64,000 bases of DNA from Ceratotherium simum simum (GCF_000283155.1 NW_004454216.1:3851646-3915645), one strand, 5' to 3'. Positions 47,531 to 59,065 are shown, numbered from the stretch's first letter. Notes: generated by a model not told the origin, from the sequence alone. Numbers and translations: made by a program.

Positions 47531-48284
47531 TAGATGAGTGTGTGTTTGGGGGTGGAAACAATGAGAGTAAATATGAAGGAATTCAAACTAAAAAAGTCAG
47601 TTTTGCAGAATCCAAAATGAAAATCAAATCTGGATTTAACCCAGCCATGAGCTGAAGAACAACAATTCCAACTGCTTACATAGAAACTATGTTATGTATC
47701 GAAGGTCTGTAGATAAATATTTAAAGTCTAAACTGATGCAACTATTTACTGGGGCATGACTCCGCATTTCCCAGAGGTACAAGTACAAAAAAAAAAGATG
47801 TATGCTATACTATTTAAAAACTCTTGGGATATTGAAACCAATATTAGAATGTCTTTGTCTTATAAGATTAACATCCTCATCTTTAGAATACTCTTCCTAA
47901 TGTACAAGATCTGTCATCATTGGCAGCAATATCAGCATCATGAATATTTATTAATTACTCTACAAGGAGTTGTGCAGTCTGGTTTAGAATTAATCTCTGC
48001 TTGTATGGAAATTTGCAAGCGATAACAAATGACATTTGTATGGGTGACAAGGTGAATTCCTATGAACGAGCAAATGTCCATTAACAATTAGTATATTAGT
48101 AGATTATGCCTGTGTTGACACTTCCAGTCTCAATAAATGGTTTGCCTCATTATCCAATGGTTGTTACTGAGCTGTTAATGTTATCCCATGCATAAGAGCA
48201 TTTGTTTATTGAGGCAAGTAAAGTTGTGAATCAAGTGTGTGCTTCCTTCTTTGTTGCCAAGAACAATTTCTATTTTCCACCATC
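47531..48284. other. Unique DNA, nothing recognised
   Basis: An 89-codon frame (47756-48025) has no domain. AT-rich. Confidence 0.4.
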
Positions 48285-48412
48285 TTATATTATGCTAAAG
48301 AGAATGTAAGCTCCATCAGGACAGGGAATTTAGCAGTTTCACAGCTACGTCTGGATCTCCCAGCACTATGCTCATAACAAGTTAGGGCTCAACAGGTGTG
48401 TGTTAAACAAAT
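48285..48412 (+). mobile_element. L2 LINE 3' end fragment
   Basis: 'gaatgtaagctccatcagga', 'cagggaatttagcagtttca' and 'ctggatctcccagcactatg', ending in 'gctcaacaggtgtgtgttaa'. Confidence 0.8.
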
Positions 48413-48424
48413 GAAAACGTTCAA

Positions 48425-48655
48425 ATTTTTTCATTAAATATTGAATGGCCACTATGTGTCAGACACTAAGCTAGGCACTTGACATGTATTATCTTATTTA
48501 ATCCTTACTACAAATCTACAATTTTGTGATGTTATTGTCCCCATCTTACAAATAAAGAAGCAGAATTTTAGAAAGATTGTCTTGCCTATGAGTATATATC
48601 CAATCAAAGATGGAGAGAGTATTAAGCCTCAGGATGCTTTCCACCATCCTACTGA
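48425..48655 (-). mobile_element. MIR SINE
   Basis: Antisense MIR: 'gccactatgtgtcagacact', 'aagctaggcacttgacatgt', 'attatcttatttaatcctta' and 'gttattgtccccatcttaca', with the head eroded. Confidence 0.88.
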
Positions 48656-48907
48656 TGCTGTTAGACCAAAAGTCACTTGGAAGTTGAGGTGATAGAGATT
48701 CATGCATGACAGAGGCTTGGGTTGTTGATATTCTGTAGTAAGTAGGTGAGGGAAGATATAATTCACTGTCGCTGGAAGGGACCACAAAGGCAAAATTAAT
48801 CATTTCATGTCAATATTATTAAAATCCTAGACTTTATGGATTGTAGATAAGCTACACCATATAATTCTAAATAAAACCTTATTGACGAGAAAGAAGAGTA
48901 TGGTACT
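48656..48907. other. Unique DNA
   Basis: Nothing recognised. Confidence 0.4.
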
Positions 48908-49130
48908 TTACAGAGTATTTGCTGTGAGATACAAGACTAAATGGATTCCCAGTTCTGCCTCTTATAAGTTGTATAGCTTATGAGGCATACTTAGGTTTTC
49001 TGTGCCTCGATTTCCACATCTGTAAAATGGAGATGACTGTGACTAATAAATAATATAGTGAATATGAAGCGTTTATCACAGAGGCTGGTATACACAAAGC
49101 TCAGTAAATGTTAATTATTATCATGGTTCA
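48908..49130 (+). mobile_element. MIR SINE, near complete
   Basis: 'ggattcccagttctgcctct', 'tataagttgtatagcttatg', 'gtgcctcgatttccacatct', 'gtaaaatggagatgactgtg' and 'aagctcagtaaatgttaatt'. Confidence 0.88.
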
Positions 49131-49689
49131 CTCTGTTACAGAAATAAGACATGGTGAATGTCCTTCAACTTCCGCGGATAAAAATCTATTTCAAACTATA
49201 AATGGTGTTTTTTTAAAGATGCTGTGTCCATCTCTATGTCTCTGTCTGTGACCATGTGCATAGCCTAGAGTTATAACAGACTGTCAGTGATGAAAACTGA
49301 GTTAGACCAATACAGTTGCCTTTCCTTTCCCAGAATGAAAATCCCTAATTATGTGTTTTTTGCACAGAATTTCTTACATATACCATTCACTGTAAAGTAT
49401 AAAGTAGCCAGGAGGTATACAGTTGGCATTTGGTCCAGTAAAGAACAATTTATTACTTTCTAAACAATACCCCACATGAAATATCTCAGCCACTAGACTA
49501 CCAATTTTGGCTACAAAGAGCCTAGAATTCAGCTCTCCTGTGTCACAAATGAGACCAGCACATTGGGAAAAACATTTTCAGCAAGGTTTTAGTTATAGTA
49601 AAATATCCTCTAATGAAAACTCCACAGGTATATTGCACTCATATAAAATTGTCACAGCAACATAAATTTCAAAATGGGGAAAAATCATC
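49131..49689. other. Unique DNA, nothing recognised
   Basis: Non-repetitive AT-rich sequence. Confidence 0.4.
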
Positions 49690-50745
49690 AGAATATCTTC
49701 ATTCTGAGATATAGACTGCTCTTTTTCTGTGTCTTCTTCTAGGACTGATCATACTTCATTTTCCACTCTGCATTTTTGATTAATGTTAAATTATAAGCAT
49801 TTCTCTATATAGCTACTTATTCTTCATAGAAACTCTTTCAGTTGGTTATATGTGCTTATAATATGCTTAATCAATCCTGCTTGATAGACAGGTAAATTGT
49901 TTTTCTTTTTTATAAATAACATTACAAAAATCTCCTTTGTAAGTATATTTATATGTACTTATATATTTATCTCAATATGCCTCCTGTGGGATGAATTTCT
50001 GGATGTGGAATGACTTGGTCAAAGAGTTTGAAGAGTTTTATGATACCTAAATTATAAAGCCAAATCTTCTTCCAGAAGATTATACCAGTTTGTCAGCAGC
50101 AATTCATGAATATGCCAGATTTAAGATTATTATTATTATTTATTTTTCATCCTTTCATTAGTATGAGCTGATATCTTGGTTTCGTATGGACTTCTGTTTG
50201 AGATGTCACATTAATCATTTTCAATAATTCAGTTGTAACTCTTCTTGTATAAATTAATTTTTCTTTTTAGCCTTTGTCTATTTAGCTGTTGATATCTTGA
50301 TTTTATTTATATGAATGGGATGTTTCTGTACTGTAAACTTTAATAATTTAATCTTTTCTGTTAATTTTTCTGTCTTCCATTTTCTACTGCAATTTTTCTT
50401 CCTCAGAAGCTTAATTTTATGTAGAAAAATAGACTGACTTTTTCCTTTTTTATTTTTTTTAAAGTTTTAGGGATTCCACAGTTCCTCCACAGATCCGATA
50501 AATATTGTATGTTCTGCTATATGTTTTTCTTTACCTAAAAAATAATTTATTTGGATATATGGTACAAAGTGAGTGTCATTATTTTTCAAGTAAAATGTTA
50601 GACCCTTTCCCCAGCATCATGTATTTAATTACATTTTCCCTACCCATTATTTCATGATGCTTGCTTTGTCATATAATATATTCTCTTATATAAATGGGTC
50701 TCTTTATAGGCCTTTTAAAAACAGGATTTGACCTATATAAAATAA
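49690..50745 (-). mobile_element. Old L1 (L1M-type), about 1 kb, degraded
   Basis: Antisense L1M series: 'ataaataacattacaaaaat', 'gggatgaatttctggatgtg', 'gaatgacttggtcaaagagt' and 'gattataccagtttgtcagc' (49905-50097). Weaker matches to the region after that follow, then 'tatggtacaaagtgagtgtc', 'attatttttcaagtaaaatg' and 'ccctttccccagcatcatgt' (50560-50622). All are in one orientation, consistent with a single decayed copy. Confidence 0.65.
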
Positions 50746-51474
50746 CAATGACTGGACCTTGCTCTAGGATGTTGATTGAATGCTTCTACATAGCATCTTC
50801 TCTATGGCAGGTTGTTAACATTTGAATGTTTTATAGAAGTGAATTCTTAAAAAGATGTTGGTGAGTGCATTGGAAACCTTTTAAAATGGCTGTAATTAGC
50901 TACTCTGGGAGGATGTTAGAGGCTTTGATGGGCCCCTCAGTGGCAGTTCCAGTGGCCTATCCTATTGACTGACAAAAGATTGTAGGGGAATATAATGTTG
51001 TTTGAATTAACAACTCCTAAAAGAAAATGTCAATTATCTTCCATTAGCCTGAGGCCTTATCTTTCCAAAATTTTCCCTCATCCCCTTGAAAATGGTGTAT
51101 AGAAAATTATTTATTTTATTACCCCGTGGGCATCCATCATCTTTTAGAAGTGAGACCAGTGTTTAGTTTTTACATTCTGAGATAATGATGATTTTCAGTC
51201 TAACAAAAGAAAAAAAAGAAAAGAAAAAGAAATTATACTGCCTTTAAAATATCTACCTGGCAATGATAGGGACTTAATTTGGGGTGTCTGTTTCTCAGAA
51301 GGTGAAACAGGAAGATTTGGCAAACACAGAACATAATTAAGCATGTATAAATTTGTTGCTGTAGAAAGGAATTATGAATAAAGTTATCCACAGGGAAAAC
51401 AAACGGACAGTAAGTGATCTTTTAGATGCAGGATGCCATGCTTGAGATTGGGGAGAGGTCACATTCTTGATGCC
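50746..51474. other. Unique DNA with (AAAAG)n
   Basis: An A/G run lies at 51204-51233. Otherwise non-repetitive. Confidence 0.4.
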
Positions 51475-51720
51475 ATTTTCTGAATACATGGGATGGAATG
51501 GAACAGACTTGAGGTGTCATCCTTATTTCTCCACTAACGTGTGTGGCTTTCAGTAAATACTTTAACTTTTCTTGGCCTAAGTTTTCATGTGTAGAGGAGT
51601 GGTAACAATAGGACTTACCTCATAGGATTGTTGTAAGGATTAACACAAAGCTCTCACCTCTGTGTCTATCCCACGGCTCAGTGAATGGTGTCTGTAGTTA
51701 TCGTTGACGCCATTAGATGT
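51475..51720 (+). mobile_element. MIR SINE
   Basis: 'atggaatggaacagacttga', 'acgtgtgtggctttcagtaa', 'atactttaacttttcttggc', 'ttacctcataggattgttgt' and 'aaggattaacacaaag'. Confidence 0.8.
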
Positions 51721-52324
51721 GCATTGTAAGGTCTAGATGCAGAGAAAACAAAGAGGAGGCTATTTCAAGTAGATACGTTGGGACCTCTAGGCTTTTGCTC
51801 ATGCTAACATCTCTTCTTATATTGGAGACTAGTTAAGCATTGCAGAGAGTTAAAGAGAAAGGAGTTCCTAAATCAAGCAGCTTTAAAATTTAATGCTGCA
51901 TTTATGAGCATACTTTTATGTTTTCTCATGGTCATATGTCAGAGAGTATGTCACTGGTTGAGACAAAAATGCCAGCCTATGAGTTCTCAGGCTTGCTGTT
52001 GCAATGAAATCATCCAGATTCTGTGATTGCCTTTGTTGGTCCGTGGCTCCATCCTTAATGATTGTCATCTTTCTACTTTTCTTAACTGATTGCAACTCTG
52101 TGTACTTATGAGCTGGCAAGAGATTCCTCAATGTGGACAACAAATAGTCTTTTACTTAAAAGTCAGAAAGAGGTAGATGCCTGGGGACCCTAAAACAGAC
52201 ACTATGCTTCAGGAGGGCTTTTTAGGAACAGGAAAACAAGAGCATTCTTATTTTCTCTTGGGGGAATGAATAAGTAGAGAATATCAGGGAAATTATTTGG
52301 TCCATTTTATAAAATGCAAATAAA
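51721..52324. other. Unique DNA, nothing recognised
   Basis: A 75-codon minus-strand frame (51916-52143) has no domain. Confidence 0.4.
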
Positions 52325-52580
52325 TTGCATTCTTCTAGTAATAATATTTACACTATATCAATTGCTATAATAATAAGCATTTACTATACCTCAGGTACTG
52401 ATGGAAGAACTTTATATTAACCCACCTATATATTAGAACAAATCTAGAAAGTAGGTACTATTTAACTCTTTACTGATAGAGTGTCTGTTTGATCAAGGTA
52501 GAACCTGAATTTGAACTCGGCAGTCTGGCCCCAGAGTAGCCGGTCTTAACCCATATACTTCCTGTCGCTCTACATTAACA
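52325..52580 (-). mobile_element. MIR SINE
   Basis: Antisense MIR: 'aagcatttactatacctcag', 'gaaagtaggtactatttaac', 'gaacctgaatttgaactcgg' and 'cagtctggccccagagtagc', ending 'cttaacccatatacttcctg'. Confidence 0.88.
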
Positions 52581-53932
52581 CAGGCTCAGTTCTTGAGGAA
52601 GTAAGCAACTTGGGTCTAGCAGGCCAAAGTGGTGATATTTAGGCTGCCATCTTGCCCAGATTTCTCCAAATCGTTCTCTGGTATCGCTCAGCCCCTTCTA
52701 AAGGGCAGAGATCTGTCCTCTTCCATAGTTAGAAAGTAGACATCGTTGTTCATTCTTGAATTTTACAGTTGTTCTTGCACCATCTCATGTTATTCCTGGC
52801 CTTTCTGAACATTTCCCATCATGGGCTCAAAAAATTTTTGAGGAAATTTTCAGGAAAACCAGGAAATAGTCTCTGGTTAATAAATTTTTGAATTTCACAC
52901 TTCTTTATTCCTAGGTGTTTAAGGTCTACCATCCATCCCTGCCATGGTAACCAGGGTCATCAATACAATCTAAACTGCTCTTCCTTTCTTTTTCTTTTTC
53001 TTTCTTTTTTTTTTTTTGATGCCACAGCTGGCTTACTGTGGCCAGCATTTTGTAAGAGCCGTGACTTCCATATACCACAGCTGCTGCTGAGTTCATCTTT
53101 AGAAGGCTGTCAGCAGGGGCTGCGAAAGAGAAAAGAGAGACCCAAAGGGCAAACCAAGAGGAGAAAGGAGGGTAAGTGACCTGGAAAAGAGGGAGAGAGG
53201 AGGAAGGAGCCAGCAGAGGCACTGGGCATTATCAGACCTGCTTCTGCGGGTTATATGTTCCAGAGAGTTTTCACACTGGAACGTATAGTTTGGTTAACTC
53301 TTGAAGGAAGAAGTTAAAGGAAGCGAAAGTGAGAAATATATAGGGAAAGGTGAGTGTATAAGCAATGAGCATGTTGAATAAATAGCTTTTTTAAAAAAAC
53401 TACCTGATTTCATGCAAGGATCTTAAATTTAAGCTCATTTCATTTTTTCCTTCCCTACATGAGGCCAATTTTGTAACAAGGCAAGATAAAAATGTTAGTA
53501 TTCTAAAAGTGTCTTTGAACCTTTTTCCCTCTGATATAGACTTAATGAGGTGCTAGGGACAAGGGACTGACCCCAAAGCATCAGTTTCATTATGTCCAGC
53601 CTCATTCCAGCCCCTGAGAGCTCACCTCTCTCCTCAAGCCTCAGTCAGGTGAGAGACGTTGAGCTTTTCATATAGCTGCATGTTCAGGATCTTGTTAGGT
53701 TAAAGAATTTACTTCTAAGGCTTTTTGGTAAATGCCTGGGGGGGAGAAAAAGCTATGCATATAATACCATAGTACAGATTGTTTTTCAACTGACGACTTT
53801 CATTCTAACAGATAAAGAATCAATGACTGACAGAGAAATTGTTCTCTAACCATTGTTAAGCAGTTGCTGGGATACTCAGAGAGTAGGGACACTGTAATTA
53901 TGCACATGTGTGACATAATCTGACTGGGGTAC
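52581..53932. other. Unique DNA with a poly-pyrimidine tract
   Basis: A CTTT/T tract lies at 52981-53018. The adjoining 53020-53280 part is GC-richer and purine-rich on this strand. The 98-codon minus-strand frame (52926-53222) ends in a Lys/Glu run derived from the tract and is not a gene. Confidence 0.4.
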
Positions 53933-53948
53933 AAATGATAACCAGATA
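53933..53948. repeat. ERE target-site duplication, left copy
   Basis: aaatgataaccagata, identical over 16 bp to 54195-54210. Confidence 0.95.
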
Positions 53949-54194
53949 TGGGGCCGGCGCCATGGCTTAGCGGTTAAGTGCACGTGCTCTGCTACTGGTG
54001 GCCCGGGTTCGGATCCCGGGCGCGCACCCACACACTACTTCTCCGGCCATGCTGAGGCCGCGTCCCACATACAGCAACTAGAAGGATGTGCAACTATGAC
54101 ATACAACTATCTACTGGGGCTTTGGGGAAAAAAAAAAAAAAGGAGGAAGATTGGCAATAGATGTTAGCTCAGGGCCGGTCTTCCTCAAAAAAAA
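53949..54194 (+). mobile_element. ERE SINE, full length, young
   Basis: Complete ERE: head 'ggggccggcgcc', A box TGGCTTAGCGG (53963-53973), B box GGTTCGGATCC (54006-54016), and body with 'cagcaactagaaggatgtgc' and 'actatctactggggctttgg'. Then comes a pure internal A-run (54127-54140), one tail unit ('ggaagattggcaatagatgt') and a terminal A-run (54187-54197). It has only one tail unit, unlike the other four copies. The perfect 16-bp target duplication and intact Pol III boxes mark it as one of the youngest insertions here. Confidence 0.97.
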
Positions 54195-54210
54195 AAATGA
54201 TAACCAGATA
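54195..54210. repeat. ERE target-site duplication, right copy
   Basis: Second copy of the 16-bp repeat at 53933-53948. Confidence 0.95.
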
Positions 54211-54339
54211 CCCACTTATGTTAAGATGGAAGAAAAATATGAAGAAAGCAAAGTAAGCATATAGTGATGATGAGAATAATCATGATAATATATATTGCAA
54301 CAAAATAGTAGAAGGAGTAGAGTAGTTGTCATACCAGCA

Positions 54340-54525
54340 GCAGCCACCATTTTTTGAGAGGCTACCGAACGCCAGGTCTAAGGGTAGGCATTTTTCTAAT
54401 ATCCCTTTGTTTAATTAAAACAACAAGGAAATTGAGAATCAGAAAATGTAACTTGCTGTAGTTCATTCTGTCTTTTAACTAGCAAGCGAAGATTTTACAC
54501 CAGGTATGTCTGATACCAAAATCCA
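54340..54525 (-). mobile_element. MIR SINE
   Basis: Antisense MIR: 'ttttgagaggctaccgaacg', 'ccaggtctaagggtaggcat', 'aaacaacaaggaaattgaga' and 'atcagaaaatgtaacttgct', then 'aactagcaagcgaagatttt'. Confidence 0.72.
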
Positions 54526-56798
54526 TTTCCTCCCTGCCCCTTCTTCGAAAACTCTGCATGGCTCACATAAAAGGCTCAGTAGCATAGGAAAGAAGGAAGG
54601 TATTTAAAGGTGGTATTTAAAGAGTGTATTTCATCGAGTATCTTAGCTACTGGCTGGGTGAAATGAAATCACTCCTTGTCCAAAGGTTTACAGACCTCAG
54701 AGAGCCCATCTTATTGTCCTGACTCTGAATGCAACTATAGCGTTTGGAAAGAAGCGTATTCTGGCATGGTGCATAGGTATATCTCGAAAATAACATGGCC
54801 AGCAAACTTATTCCACCATGAAAAGATCATAATGATTTCATACTTAAAACAACAAAAAAACGCAATGTGCCTCAATTCTTTCAGCATTGTTTCCAGGCCT
54901 CAGTGGGAAACAATGTTTAGTCTCACACTGAAATAAGGAAATGTTCAACCTTCGGTGGTTTATATTTCTCATCATGGGCCATAATGTAGTGGGCAAGGGT
55001 GGGAAGCGCCTCTGCAAACAATAACTTAGCTTACTCCTTGACTAGGGTTTCCCAATACTAGTGTAAGAATGTGCCAATAGTTAAATAATTTTGGAGATAC
55101 TTCAGAGTTGATATTTCAAGTAAGAATATTTTTACTATTTTATATAATTTTTAATATAAAGCTTTGGAATGATTGTTTTACTTCCAATAGTGTGTCAATA
55201 GTATTCAGGTAGCACATCGGAAAGTAAATAAATGTACTCTGCACAATTTTCATTTTATACACACACATATTCCTCTCAAATCCCATCTGTAACTATATTA
55301 AAAAATAAGTTCAAGTTGATTTTTTATAACTTGATATCGCTACCTTCAGTCTACCAGTGACAAAAGCTTTCAGTGTACATCAGCCCACACAACAGATTCC
55401 TGAAAAAAAAGGGTGGGAGAAAAGCCTAGTTATACTCTTGGCATATTAGATCACCTTTAAAAATGCTTGCTTATAAAAAAATGGCGACTGTTCCTTTAAA
55501 GGAGGGTTCTTAATGCTTAGCAAAGTCGACGTACTCTCCATGTTTAGTTCTTAAAGGAGAAAGAGAGCAGCAGTTGCTCTTCTCCAGTCCTGGCAAGAAG
55601 GCATGGACATTTGAGTTACCAAGTCTTTTTGTGGCTGTGGTCCCCAGAAGGGACCGTAAAATCAGGAATTTGAGGGAGTATTAGCATGAATAGTTCCTAG
55701 TAAAAAATTAACTTAAATCAAGATGTTAATTGAAACAATTGTGAGTTAAGATACAAGTGGTTGCATAATTTGGGGTATTGTCCGTGCTTCTAGTTCACCA
55801 CCCACCCAATTATTTGGACTTGTATCAATAATTCCTCTAGATTGATAAAAATCGGGAAGCAATACGTAATGAAATAAAGCATAAAATACTTAAATTACCT
55901 CTATACACGAATCTGGGGGTACTGTATTGTTGTAGTGGTTGGGCACAAAATGGTACTTACATAAATTCAGGTGATAATAAATTGTTTATATTCTGGACAG
56001 AGGAAGAGGATACTCACCAGGACAAATAGGAAGGAAGACCTCCCTGAAAAACAATCTCTCTAGATAAATACATTCACTCATCAACTTAATTATGGTTGAT
56101 TTTTGCCTCTTGTAAGCTATAGAATATACATTGAACTGCCATCCTGGTGCTCCCTTTCCCCAAAAACAGAAAATTAGCTACAAAACATAATTTTGTGCCA
56201 ACTTAATTGACTTGGCGAGATTCTAGGAGCTTATTCTTGTCAATCAGCTTGTGAAAATAAGGCTATTGATGGTCAAGACAGGAAACCATATATTTTCAAT
56301 TCTTTAAGCCCAGAGCCCAAATTATGGAAAGATTATTTTAATTTTTTCCCCAAGGGCTGGCACATGAAAAAGTGATCATTAACTCAGGATGCTTGAATGA
56401 ATACAGAAAAACAAAGCTTTGATTTAACAATTTTCTAAATGGTTGATTTAAGAAAAAAGAGATTGCAATTACCAGATTTTCCAATAGAGCATTCCTAATT
56501 TCATTGGAAGCGTGGGTTAGAGGTCAACAGCAGTGAGTTTTGCAGTTATCCACTGGTGGGCTCTGCATCTTACAGTGTAGAGGAGGGATCATGCAAGCAC
56601 TTCTGGGAATGCTCTTAGGAACACCTGTACGCATGGCACAGATGAAGAGTAATCTAATAGCGAATAAGGGTTTTTTTATTTCTGAAAAAGTTGTGGTAAG
56701 ATAAAAGCATTTAAAATAAATATTTCAATGATGTATTCATGTAACACTTTATAGTTATTCAAAGTCTTTTAAAGCTTTCAACTAAATGTTTTCACAAG
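54526..56798. other. Repeat-poor DNA, candidate conserved non-coding segments
   Basis: 2.3 kb without a firm repeat. The segments at 55440-55610 and 56180-56330 have balanced composition and short symmetrical motifs around 'cctttaaaggagggttctta' and 'cttgtcaatcagcttgtg'. An 86-codon frame (54676-54936) has no domain. No exon is recognised. Confidence 0.35.
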
Positions 56799-57028
56799 GG
56801 TCACATGTTACTTAATGTCTGGATACGTTCTGAGAAATGCCTCATCAGGTGATTTTGTAGTTGTGCGAACATTAAAAAGTGTACTTACACAAATGGAGGT
56901 GGTGTAGCCTATTATACATCTAGGCTATATGCTACTAATCATATGGGACCAGCTTTGTATATGCAGACCAGCATTGTATATGCGGACCATTGTTGACTGA
57001 AATGTTGTTCAGTGGCACATGCCTATAC
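56799..57028. mobile_element. TcMar-Tigger-type (MER44/Tigger7-like) DNA transposon remnant
   Basis: 'tctggatacgttctgagaaa', 'tgcctcatcaggtgattttg', 'tagttgtgcgaacattaaaa' and 'agtgtacttacacaaatgga' come from the left end of this family. 'tatgcggaccattgttgact' and 'gaaatgttgttcagtggcac' come from the right end. The middle is deleted, joining the two termini. The exact family name is from memory and should be confirmed. Confidence 0.7.
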
Positions 57029-57029
57029 A

Positions 57030-57215
57030 CTTGTTTAGTCTTCCCAACACATTTATGATACAGATATTAGTTTTTATCTCTTCCTAGCAGTTTAGGAACT
57101 AAGGCTCTTTAAAGACTAAGTAACTTGACAGAGGCCTTGTAAGGGGGCCAAGACTCAAGCATGTGTCATCAGACTCCAGGCCTCAAACTTTTTCTATTGT
57201 ATCACACTAACTCTT
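57030..57215 (-). mobile_element. MIR SINE fragment
   Basis: Antisense MIR: 'tcttcccaacacatttatga', 'ggaactaaggctctttaaag', 'actaagtaacttgacagagg' and 'ggccaagactcaagcatgtg', ending 'agactccaggcctcaaactt'. It abuts the Tigger-like element. Confidence 0.72.
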
Positions 57216-57412
57216 TTAGTGTATGGTTCCAGTCATCTCAGTGCACAGGTCCCACTCTGAGAATTCACTGTGTTTCCTCTTGGATCCAGAGTTGTTGATT
57301 CTCATGGGAATGATCCCAATGGTTCATGGCTAACTTGTTAACTCCACTCCATGTTTACTTCATGCTGAGCACATCAGAATGTTTAGGATGATGCCAAAGA
57401 GGCAGAGGGGAG

Positions 57413-57668
57413 TGGTGATTAAGAATAAGCATAGACATGAGAGGAAGACTCCCCAGGTCCAATGCCCTAGCCCTGCCACCTACTAGTTATGTGGCCTGGG
57501 GTACTTTTTCTTAACCTTTCTCTTTTTCAGTTTTCACATAATAATACTACTATAGTACTATCCCATAATGTTGCTGTGAGGATTAAATGAGTTAATTAAT
57601 GTAAATTTTTAATATACTACCAGGCAAATGGTAACCCCTAAGGCTTGGCTATTATTTTTATAACTCCC
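57413..57668 (+). mobile_element. MIR SINE, near complete
   Basis: 'gtggtgattaagaataagca', 'ccctgccacctactagttat', 'gtggcctggggtactttttc', 'gttgctgtgaggattaaatg' and 'agttaattaatgtaaatttt'. Confidence 0.88.
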
Positions 57669-57790
57669 CTCTTCTCCTTGGAAACATGAAAAGGAAAATG
57701 TTTGATTTTATCACCCTCAAGTTTCTTTTCCCTTAGATATAACTTTTTAATTTATTTTCAGTAAAACCAAGAGAGTATATTTTTAAAAAC

Positions 57791-57800
57791 TACCATTTCA
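57791..57800. repeat. ERE target-site duplication, left copy (imperfect)
   Basis: taccatttca, against caccacttca at 58048-58057 (8 of 10 identical). Confidence 0.65.
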
Positions 57801-58047
57801 GGAGCCAGCCCGGTGGTGTAGTGGTTGTGTGTGTGTGTGTGCTCCGCTTCGGCGGCCCAGGCTTCGCATGTTTGGACCCCAGGCGCGCACCGACGTATCA
57901 CTTGTCAAGCCATGCTGTGGCGGCGTCCCATATAAAGTAGAGGGAGATGGGCACAGATGTTAGCCCAGGGCCAATCTTCATCAGCAAAAAGTGGAGGATT
58001 GGCATCAATGTTAGCTCGGGGCTAATCTTCCTTAAAAAAAAAAAAAA
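57801..58047 (+). mobile_element. ERE SINE, older copy
   Basis: The head 'ggagccagcccggtggtgta' contains a degenerate A box (57814-57824). A GT expansion (57826-57841) sits where other copies have GCGCGC. The B box is mutated ('tttggaccc'). The body is of the 'cccatataaagtagaggga' type, and two tail units ('gatgttagcccagggccaat', 'aatgttagctcggggctaat') precede a terminal A-run. The imperfect target duplication and mutated promoter boxes suggest an older insertion than 27846 and 53949. Confidence 0.93.
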
Positions 58048-58057
58048 CACCACTTCA
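58048..58057. repeat. ERE target-site duplication, right copy (imperfect)
   Basis: caccacttca, partner of 57791-57800. Confidence 0.65.
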
Positions 58058-58539
58058 TAACAGACATTTGTTTTTTTCTGAATATTAAGGTACAAATAAT
58101 TCCCGTTCTGACCTTGCTTCACCCTAGGAAAGAAATTATTTTCTAATAGTTCTTTTTACCTATTGGAGTTGGTATTTTTGCAGGGATTTTTTTTTAAGAT
58201 ATTGTGGAATGGTATAAAATTTACCATAACTGCAGTTTGTAGCCTATATCTTTTGCAATGCAGGTGTTAATTCAGATTAATACACTTGCATGAAGAAACT
58301 CTTCTGCATTTGCGTCTCATGCACAGTGGACAACTTCCTCACCAACTTTTTCTCCACCTTCCACAACTCAATGCTTCAATTTTCCAACCGAAAAGCAATC
58401 TTTGTTTACTGAACCCCAGGCTTACACAATACTAACTTTGAGCCCGTATAATGTTCTCTCACCTACTAATTGACTTATATCTGGCCGATGAAGAAATAAA
58501 ATTTTCCTCTCTGTCTGCATACTGCCACCCCTGTGTAGC
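58058..58539. other. Unique DNA, nothing recognised
   Basis: AT-rich non-repetitive sequence. Confidence 0.4.
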
Positions 58540-58840
58540 ACAGAAACAACAGATTATATTTCCTAAACTTTCATTATGTGGCTCCCTGGCTTACAAAGTG
58601 TCAATGAGAACTCATTACATACGAGATAAAGTGCAAACTCTATAGATCAAAGTCATCATCAGGGTTTACCTACATACAATTAGTTTGTTCTGAGTAAACT
58701 ATATTCTAACTCTCGTTTGTGCCTTTAACTTTCCCTTCTCAGCCTGCAAGTGTCCCTTTCCCTTCACCTCTGTCCTTGTAAATTCTCTCCATCATTAAAA
58801 GCATCCTTATCCATGAAGCTTCCTATGTCCATTCTTAATA
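58540..58840 (+). mobile_element. L2 LINE internal fragment
   Basis: 'gtggctccctggcttacaaa', 'acgagataaagtgcaaactc' and 'aagtcatcatcagggtttac' follow the L2 'atggctccccattgcttacagaataaagtccaaactcc' order. It is diverged. Confidence 0.5.
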
Positions 58841-58849
58841 CAGCTCAGT

Positions 58850-59065
58850 AGATGGGAAGACTTTTCTGTCGTACCACTTACTTGTGGTGTAAGTGTGATC
58901 AAGTTGCTTAAAACATCTCCGGGTCTTACCATGTCCAAATACTGGAGTGATTATTATGTAACATTCATGGTTATAGAGAGGACTTAATGAGATAATATAG
59001 GAAAAAGTGATTGATATAGTGCCAGAAACATGGTAGTTGGTCAGTAACTATTACTTCCCATTTGT
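58850..59065 (+). mobile_element. MIR SINE
   Basis: 'gtgtaagtgtgatcaagttg', 'cttaaaacatctccgggtct', 'agaggacttaatgagataat' and 'atagtgccagaaacatggta', then 'gttggtcagtaactattact'. Confidence 0.8.

Noticed and set aside
56180..56330. MaLR/MLT LTR
   Set aside because: 'gtgccaacttaattgacttgg' recalls the MLT start, but the following sequence does not continue the similarity.
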